A stretch of 40,600 bases of DNA from positions 1-40,600 of the IMG/VR virus record IMGVR_UViG_3300007512_000085. One strand, written 5' to 3'. Numbering within the stretch: the first letter of the stretch is position 1; each line of letters opens with the position of its first letter. Source of the DNA: a virus. This document shows positions 34,411-40,600 of the stretch, piece after piece. A model generated the notes under the pieces. The model had not been told where the DNA came from. It worked only from the letters and a program-made list of their open reading frames with translations, and ran no database searches. The position numbers were made by a program, and so were the translations under genes.

Positions 34411-37400
34411 TTAAAAGGTAGTATTGAGCCCTGCTTCTGCAAGAAACGGATCTTTATAAACTGTTTTTCCACCACCATAAATAGAACTGGCTAGTGTTTG
34501 TAGTATAGCAAGTTTTGTTTTACTTAACATATCGCCCAATTTGATTCCGGCTACTTCTCCTGGGAATACAGCAGTGTCTGTTAGTGCTGCATGTTGATAG
34601 ATGCTCATTGAAGCTACCATTTCTTTTATGGGATATAAGCCATAAAATAGAGCCTTGTATTCGTCTGTACTCCACATCTCTTCTAAAAGTTTTGCCCAGA
34701 TCTCGTCTTCTTCTTCTGCGGTGGGTTGTACATATTTGTCACCCCCCTGGGGCATTATTGTCTTGATAAGATCGTGTTCACATCGAACTTTAAATATTTC
34801 CTGTACATTGCCCGCTTGTATGGTAGTGAAGAGTTCGCCGGTTCCGCCACCCATATCTGGACTTATTGAAAGGAGAGGTTTGACCAAATATAACCGGATT
34901 TCATAGACATTGCTTTTTTGGGTCGATCCACGGTTATTAGAATCGTCTTCTTGATAATCTTCGTGCTTTACTTTACCAAACACAAATGCTGGTCGAGCTT
35001 TCCTTTGTGGGTGGAAATATGGCAACTTGTCTATTTCTGGTTGTATTTCTGTCGCCCAATCGCCCACAATGTTTATGAAGGGCATTCCGACAATGGTGTC
35101 TTTTTGTAGGAGTTGCGAGGGGGTGGATGGAGTGTCCGCAAGGGAGTGCCCAAATGGATGGACATCTAAATTTACTAATCCAAATACTTGTTCAGTTAAA
35201 AAATAATCCCACGGATATTTTCGAGCAAGAAGGGGAATTGGGCGGGGAGTCATACTTAAACCCCCTTGGAGGCGGAAGACAGCCCCCGCGCTGCCTCGGC
35301 GCGGGCTCCACTCCGTGAGTTTTAAACCTGATTCGATTGGACTCTTTAAGTTCTCTATTTCTTCTGCAATAAGTGATAATAATGCAGATTTGCCATTCTC
35401 TGTATCAGTACCACCTGTAAACGTTTTTGTATCGTCGCCCGTAGATTCTAATATTTTATAATAATGTAATGCAACGTCTTGAACATCCTCTAATATGCTA
35501 CCACCATATGTCGGGAAGCTGTCTCGCCATTTTTCTAATTCTGACTCTATTGCGCTATAAACAGAATTTATAAACATTTCACTGTCCATGAACGATCTAT
35601 CGAAAGAGTCAAATACTTGGATGCAAAGAAGGGCTCTTTCTACTATAAAAGTACGTACTAATAAGAGCACACTTGTAATACTTGTTGCTCTGCGACTGGC
35701 ACTTAGATCGTCGCAATATGGCTCCTGCTGTTTCTGCCCTTCTATATCAGCCATAGTAGCATCTTCCGGTAGAAGCTCCACGTCAACAGAGCCGCCTCCA
35801 AGCTCAAAGGGGCTTGGTTTTGATTCCATTTCGCTTTTTACTGACAAAGAAAGAGCGGTTGATGCCAGATTTGCTGTATCTTGTGCAAGATTTTCGAAGC
35901 CCAGAAGATCTGCCAAAGGCAGATCTAACATATCAAACTTGGAAGAAGCCTCCCAGTGTCCTCTTTTCCCGAATTGAACTTCTGGTGTAGCATATTGTCC
36001 CAAGCCGAAACTTCCGCTAAAAAAGTCACTGTTGGCAACATGGTGACCAAGCCACTGCATAATGTCATCGAATAACAAATCCGCAGTAAGGTTTTCTGCT
36101 GTCACCCCTTGATCATAGCTAGGAAACGCATACGCCTTAAGCGCATTCCCGTCAGCATCTGTGACCCCTATGTCTTCTGAATATTCATATCTTTGGTTGC
36201 TTGCGTCTCCTGATGGATTTAATCCTGGGGGGGATCCCCATGTGCTCTTGTCGTAACCAAGATAACTTTGGTCAATGAAACCACCAAAGTCGTTTTTACA
36301 TATATTTTGGATTTTGGTTTGTAGCGAGGAGTACACACCTTCATCTATGGTATGTGAAGTAGGTATATCTGCATCAACGCTGCCGTCGCCGTCGCTGTCC
36401 TGGTTAACAAGGCTTGGAAATATAAATTTTCCTTGATCATATGCCGTAAATATAGATCCTTGAAGTATCTCTTTGTCTATCGAAGTTGAAAATTCTGTTG
36501 AAAGCATGGATGCTCCGTCTCCAACCATATGGTCAGCTATATTAGTTGCTCTACTTCCTATAACATAATCCGATTGTTGTATAACCACTCGTTCTTCGGC
36601 ATCTGCGAGGCGACCGCTCATATTATTGTATACTTGCACTAGATTTTGTGTCCAACCTGGGGGTCGAGTTGGTCCCTCTACGGGCTCGCCGTATTTAGTG
36701 AGTTCGAATCGCATCAATGTCGGGGTATTTGAGCCCCTGGCCCACCACATCGTAAGGTATTCGTCGGGATCGCCGTTCCAAGGATACCACTCAGTTACGA
36801 GGGGCTCAAAGAATCTCTCATTTGCGTCGTAGTCGAATCCGCGCCCCGTGTCGCCAATTGCTTTTGGGGATTTTTTATTAGCCCTGGATTTAGAGTCGGC
36901 AATCTTCATAAACTTAATCTTAAGCCACTCGGCTGGAGTCCAGGCGTTATCCACCTCGGGCAATTCTCGATGTTCGATCCAGTTTTTTCCTAGTTTTCCC
37001 TCGTCGTCGTAATAAATCGGAACAAACGATTCAAACGACGTATTTTCGGTATCGTATGCCCCGAGCATCAGATCCTGTAATATGTCCCCCACCACCCAGT
37101 CATCATCACCATCCTTCCAGGGACCGACCCATTCCCAATTCTTGTGGCTGAAGATATTTCCCGATCCATCATAGACATAATGGTTCGTAATCCCTCCTAC
37201 ATCGAAGAAAACGTTTTTTTCTTGCCCGAAGCTTTTGAATTCGCGGCCTCTGAATTTGTACTCCCCGCCGCCACTTGCTACGCCGTAGCCCTTGTTGTCG
37301 TCTTGCAACTTGGCAAGAACTCCACCGGGCGCGAGTGGCCAGTCCCCCGGAGAAGGCTCGTCTGGGGTAAATATAGGGTACCCTTCTGCCAATGTTTGTA

Positions 37401-40400
37401 TCGAGGAAATATCTTCCACTCCAGGGAGTATGTATCCCAATTTCCAACCAGGATCGGTGCCGCGACCAAACGAAGATGCTGGTGGTGCACCTATGTTCTC
37501 TCCTGATATCACCTCTTCTCCGATCACATGATTGTGAGGTCCGTAACCATACGGATCTGTGTGGTCCCCAACTACAGAATTGGTTATCTGATGCCAGTGT
37601 GAGTCTGCGCCGCCGACAGTTGTGGAACCATTTCCATTTGCATCAACAGTAAATTCGTGAACATGATTATATACTGCTGAGATGGAGGCGGGTCTGATGT
37701 TTGAAGTGGTATCAGTGTAGGTCACGGTCACGCTACCATTGGTGCCATTGGTGGTAGCGGTGGAGGTAGTACTACCGTATAACCTATTTGTTGAAGGATA
37801 AGGGTTGGCGAAAATCCAGATTGCAGACGCTGGAAATAAATTAAATAGATTTGAAGGAGTTTGAATTGTATCTGCTGGCCAGTGAGAGTCTTCAAGGAGC
37901 GCACTAGTGGAATCTTGAGGGTCTATAGTATCTGTATAACCTCGTAGAAAACCTCCTACCACCCAATTTTCGGGACCCACTAATCGGCCGCCTCTGGAAT
38001 CTAAATAATTCACGGACCTATCAGGATTTGGAAATTGCCACAAATATTGATTCCAAAGTTGTCCGTAATACCGACCAACATGATCGAAATTAAACTTCAC
38101 TGGGCCGAACACACCCTGGGCTGCTGCTCGAATAGTGTCATCTATTACCTTTGGTGTAGAAGGGATTAGTGAATTCTTAGTACCAAATATAGGTGGCATA
38201 TCGGGAGCTAATTTACCATTTAAAACCGCATTTAGTTGCTGTCTAATTTCAATGAGTTTCTTTGTATTGTGTTCTACCTCTTTATTGATAATCTCATTTA
38301 TAGCCTCATTATCAAGTTCTGGATCTTTTTCTGCTAATATCGAACTCCTTAAAGCTTTAGCGTCTGAGCCGTCGCCTAATTTACAAAAATCTGGAGGTGT
38401 GGATTGTGTGGGTTCAGGCACTAACTCTAAGAATTTAGGATCTACCATTCTGCCTATTGCTTCCAAAAGATCGGCAAACTCGTATTTATTACGAAACAAA
38501 GAAGCATAATCTGGATTTCGTATTTGTATACATTTAAATGCTATTTCTTTGGTTTCCTCTGAAGCTGTGCCTTTAGCCAAAGCCATTTGCTCCGTTGCTG
38601 ATGTAACCGCGTTAACGTCTTCTGTTGCCGCTCTGGTCCACGCTAAAAAGTCCCTGATTGCTTCTGGTGTAACATATTTTTCTTCGACCTTCCATCCATC
38701 CTGATAGTTTTCAATATTTGGCGGGATCGGCAGGTTAAGCGAAACGCCCGTATCTTGCCAAGCTGCATATCCCGAAGCCACCATACGAGACACGTAGTTT
38801 CCAATTGCGCCCACGAAACCAGAGCCACCGGCACCGGTTAAAGCGTTCTTCCATGCTTCGGCTTCACATATCTCCCGTTCAGCATCATCTAGATCGGCAC
38901 AGCCGCTAAGATCTATTCCTACACTCTCGCTTATCCAATCTTGGAAACCATCTTTGATCGATGCAGAGGCTGTTCCTTCTCCTAATATATCATCAAATAT
39001 TAATTGACAAGAATTAGTTAGAATCCTTAATATTGCAGACGAAAGCGCTTGAACCAAAGCGGCATATAATTGTTCCAATGCTTGGTTCATAGCATCTGCC
39101 AAAAAATCTAAAGTTGGAAAATAATCCGGTATTCTTATACCTTGAAAAACGGGCAAACCAAGTGCCACATCTACATCTGGACTTCCGTTACATTTATTAA
39201 ATCCGCACTGTGCATCGACCATTTTACCCAACGTTACTGAAGCATTGATTACTTCTCCCAGATCGGAATCGCCATCAGTGACCTGCTCACCGACTAATTG
39301 TATAGTTCTTTCAAGATAGCACTGTAAAGCTTCGTTGATAGTACAGCCAAGATCTATTTTCGCCAAGACATCATTGTATAATACTTTCAACGCTGCTTTG
39401 CCGGGATTGTCGGTTCCAGCATATTCACGATAAGCAGCCAACTCAGATCTTAATATAAGGGGTTCTTCTGGTACACCTGGATCGTTATATTCTGGATCTT
39501 CCGGGTCAAGGGGCTTTCCGAATGCCACTCCGGGTGCCGATCCCTCACGTTCTTCTGTGTCAACATGTGTCCATAGTTTCCCCATTTCATCTATCCACAA
39601 GCTGTCTATTCCTATATTTTTCTTTTTACGGTCTGATGCCGGTTCAATCACTGGAAAAGCAGCACGACCTCCAGCGCTTAAAACTTTAAATTTGGTTCTT
39701 AAGGCTTGAACATTGGGCGCGGAAAGACGATTATCTCCCTTGAAGGTCTGGATCTGTTCTTGGGAGCGTTTTAGGTTTGCTCTTGTTTCGGCATCAAATA
39801 TGCGCCCCTCTTCCTCTGCCAATTCCTCGCTAGATTTACAAAGATTAATATTTAGTTCAAGTGACAAGATCTTTGCTAGATCGGCAAACCCAGCCGTTGT
39901 TCCATCTTCGCTGTATATTGCTGTCCCGTCCGACATGATAGACTTTGTTCCCATCACAACGGTTGGCAGCGTATATTTGGCTAAAAAGGCAAAAATATCA
40001 AAATTATTAGTATCTCTGTTTGATAGTTCGTTGAACATCTTTTCAAGATTAATCAAATAGTTTGCTGTTGTCAGGTGACTCAAAACTTCGTGATTTATAA
40101 AACAGTCATATCCTATTGTATGCTGTTCATCATCGACTAGTGCAAATGCAACTGTATAATCGTAGGCATACCCTATTAGTAATATTTTATCTATAACAGG
40201 ATCGCAGTCATTGTATCTGGATGGATCCTGATTAATATAGTTGATGGACAAATATCTATTAATAACATCTGCTACGAGTTTTAGTCTTTTTAATTCAGCG
40301 GCAATATTAATATTAGTGATAAATGTAGAAGACCGTGACATGAACGTGGTATACGATTCGATTGCATCCACAATAAAATCTATTTGTTGTTGATACGTGT

Positions 40401-40578
40401 AAATCGAAATGGGTGCTTTGAAAAATCCCTCTGCTGGTTTATTAATGTCGCAAGAGTCCAAATCGTCTGGAAGGGCAGCGAAGGCATATATCGGTATCTT
40501 GACCAAAACCTTCATTTTGACCGTAGGCTTTAAACTTACAAAGTAATCTGGTGTTTCCGATACTGCAACCAAATCCAT
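34411..40578 (-). CDS. Very large virion protein upstream of gp25, N-terminus probably beyond the window
   Basis: It has at least 2055 residues. ATG 40578 is the first Met, but the frame stays open through the last 22 bases (KYDLIAI precedes it) and no ribosome site is visible, so the gene probably begins outside the window. The N-terminal third is helical with Cys residues (ALEQLYAALVQALSSAILRI near 495-515). Residues 972-1017 hold the His/NGNG module shared with the 959-residue protein, in a GC-richer segment around 930-1330. Near 1392 is a thrombospondin-3-like calcium loop (DSDGDGSVDAD). The C-terminus resumes an alpha/beta style and ends with a conserved-looking segment (YGLYPIKEMVASMSIYQHAA). 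I do not recognise the family. Position before gp25/gp6 suggests a baseplate or tail-end protein. Confidence 0.83.
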   Translation of the reverse strand: MDLVAVSETPDYFVSLKPTVKMKVLVKIPIYAFAALPDDLDSCDINKPAEGFFKAPISIYTYQQQIDFIVDAIESYTTFMSRSSTFITNINIAAELKRLKLVADVINRYLSINYINQDPSRYNDCDPVIDKILLIGYAYDYTVAFALVDDEQHTIGYDCFINHEVLSHLTTANYLINLEKMFNELSNRDTNNFDIFAFLAKYTLPTVVMGTKSIMSDGTAIYSEDGTTAGFADLAKILSLELNINLCKSSEELAEEEGRIFDAETRANLKRSQEQIQTFKGDNRLSAPNVQALRTKFKVLSAGGRAAFPVIEPASDRKKKNIGIDSLWIDEMGKLWTHVDTEEREGSAPGVAFGKPLDPEDPEYNDPGVPEEPLILRSELAAYREYAGTDNPGKAALKVLYNDVLAKIDLGCTINEALQCYLERTIQLVGEQVTDGDSDLGEVINASVTLGKMVDAQCGFNKCNGSPDVDVALGLPVFQGIRIPDYFPTLDFLADAMNQALEQLYAALVQALSSAILRILTNSCQLIFDDILGEGTASASIKDGFQDWISESVGIDLSGCADLDDAEREICEAEAWKNALTGAGGSGFVGAIGNYVSRMVASGYAAWQDTGVSLNLPIPPNIENYQDGWKVEEKYVTPEAIRDFLAWTRAATEDVNAVTSATEQMALAKGTASEETKEIAFKCIQIRNPDYASLFRNKYEFADLLEAIGRMVDPKFLELVPEPTQSTPPDFCKLGDGSDAKALRSSILAEKDPELDNEAINEIINKEVEHNTKKLIEIRQQLNAVLNGKLAPDMPPIFGTKNSLIPSTPKVIDDTIRAAAQGVFGPVKFNFDHVGRYYGQLWNQYLWQFPNPDRSVNYLDSRGGRLVGPENWVVGGFLRGYTDTIDPQDSTSALLEDSHWPADTIQTPSNLFNLFPASAIWIFANPYPSTNRLYGSTTSTATTNGTNGSVTVTYTDTTSNIRPASISAVYNHVHEFTVDANGNGSTTVGGADSHWHQITNSVVGDHTDPYGYGPHNHVIGEEVISGENIGAPPASSFGRGTDPGWKLGYILPGVEDISSIQTLAEGYPIFTPDEPSPGDWPLAPGGVLAKLQDDNKGYGVASGGGEYKFRGREFKSFGQEKNVFFDVGGITNHYVYDGSGNIFSHKNWEWVGPWKDGDDDWVVGDILQDLMLGAYDTENTSFESFVPIYYDDEGKLGKNWIEHRELPEVDNAWTPAEWLKIKFMKIADSKSRANKKSPKAIGDTGRGFDYDANERFFEPLVTEWYPWNGDPDEYLTMWWARGSNTPTLMRFELTKYGEPVEGPTRPPGWTQNLVQVYNNMSGRLADAEERVVIQQSDYVIGSRATNIADHMVGDGASMLSTEFSTSIDKEILQGSIFTAYDQGKFIFPSLVNQDSDGDGSVDADIPTSHTIDEGVYSSLQTKIQNICKNDFGGFIDQSYLGYDKSTWGSPPGLNPSGDASNQRYEYSEDIGVTDADGNALKAYAFPSYDQGVTAENLTADLLFDDIMQWLGHHVANSDFFSGSFGLGQYATPEVQFGKRGHWEASSKFDMLDLPLADLLGFENLAQDTANLASTALSLSVKSEMESKPSPFELGGGSVDVELLPEDATMADIEGQKQQEPYCDDLSASRRATSITSVLLLVRTFIVERALLCIQVFDSFDRSFMDSEMFINSVYSAIESELEKWRDSFPTYGGSILEDVQDVALHYYKILESTGDDTKTFTGGTDTENGKSALLSLIAEEIENLKSPIESGLKLTEWSPRRGSAGAVFRLQGGLSMTPRPIPLLARKYPWDYFLTEQVFGLVNLDVHPFGHSLADTPSTPSQLLQKDTIVGMPFINIVGDWATEIQPEIDKLPYFHPQRKARPAFVFGKVKHEDYQEDDSNNRGSTQKSNVYEIRLYLVKPLLSISPDMGGGTGELFTTIQAGNVQEIFKVRCEHDLIKTIMPQGGDKYVQPTAEEEDEIWAKLLEEMWSTDEYKALFYGLYPIKEMVASMSIYQHAALTDTAVFPGEVAGIKLGDMLSKTKLAILQTLASSIYGGGKTVYKDPFLAEAGLNTTF
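37528..37665 (-). other. His/NGNG module inside the 2055-residue virion protein
   Basis: It codes for residues 972-1017: H972-V-H974, DANGNG at 979-984, HWHQI, and GPHNH ending at residue 1017. It has the same order of elements as residues 254-341 of the 959-residue protein, but is more compact (46 against 88 residues). It lies in a locally GC-richer part of the gene. Confidence 0.7.
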
Positions 40579-40600
40579 AATGGCAATAAGATCATATTTT

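Noticed and set aside
37169-37531. Cluster of short ORFs on both strands around 37.1-37.5 kb
   Set aside because: They arise because this GC-richer part of the 2055-residue gene has few stops in other frames; none has a ribosome site or recognisable protein.

Overview
The window is one uninterrupted stretch of a large tailed bacteriophage genome with a contractile-tail (myovirus) plan distantly related to T4. All 21 genes I can support lie on the minus strand, so transcription runs from high to low coordinates. Coding density is close to total: the longest gap is 62 bases, and many junctions are TAATG, ATGA or zero-gap. I see no tRNA, IS element, CRISPR array or plus-strand gene. The host cannot be named. 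Base composition is moderately AT-rich, and the virion-protein families resemble those I associate with large marine phages, but that is an impression rather than a search result.

Layout in transcription order. (1) 40578-30580, baseplate block: a 2055-residue virion protein probably cut at its N-terminus by the window edge, a gp25-like wedge protein, a gp6/baseplate-J wedge protein, and a 522-residue protein whose N-terminus resembles the DNRLRE/CBM96 fold. (2) 30578-9761, tail and adhesion block: a giant 3555-residue protein with two lectin-like (LamG/concanavalin) regions and a Gly-rich repeat tail, followed by proteins of 365, 959, 925, 296, 378 and 395 residues. Several are related to each other: 378/395 are tandem paralogues, and the N-termini of 365 and 296 share one motif set. 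(3) 9761-5112, DNA-processing block: a RuvC-type Holliday-junction resolvase, a DnaG-type primase, and a single-chain fusion of Mre11/SbcD nuclease with Rad50/SbcC ATPase (T4 gp47+gp46 in one ORF). An exact consensus sigma-70 promoter lies at the resolvase/primase junction. (4) 5073-4032, membrane/lysis block: holin-like, i-spanin-like and signal-peptide-plus-C-terminal-TM proteins, with no endolysin visible. (5) 4035-1, packaging block: a zinc-ribbon-like protein, an unidentified 175-residue protein, large terminase, and the portal, which runs off the left edge.

How they fit together. The baseplate wedge and adhesin genes build the host-binding end of the tail. The primase, Mre11-Rad50 fusion and RuvC would support recombination-dependent replication and branch resolution before headful packaging by terminase through the portal. 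The holin/spanin-like genes would release progeny. The embedded sigma-70 promoter suggests that the DNA-processing genes can be read by host polymerase independently of the late structural genes around them.

Most notable: the fused Mre11-Rad50; the perfect promoter whose predicted +1 falls on the primase GTG start (leaderless mRNA); a His/Asn-Gly module (HVH, DxNGNG, HxHxI, GPHNH) shared by two otherwise different virion proteins; and a shared N-terminal domain in the 365- and 296-residue proteins.
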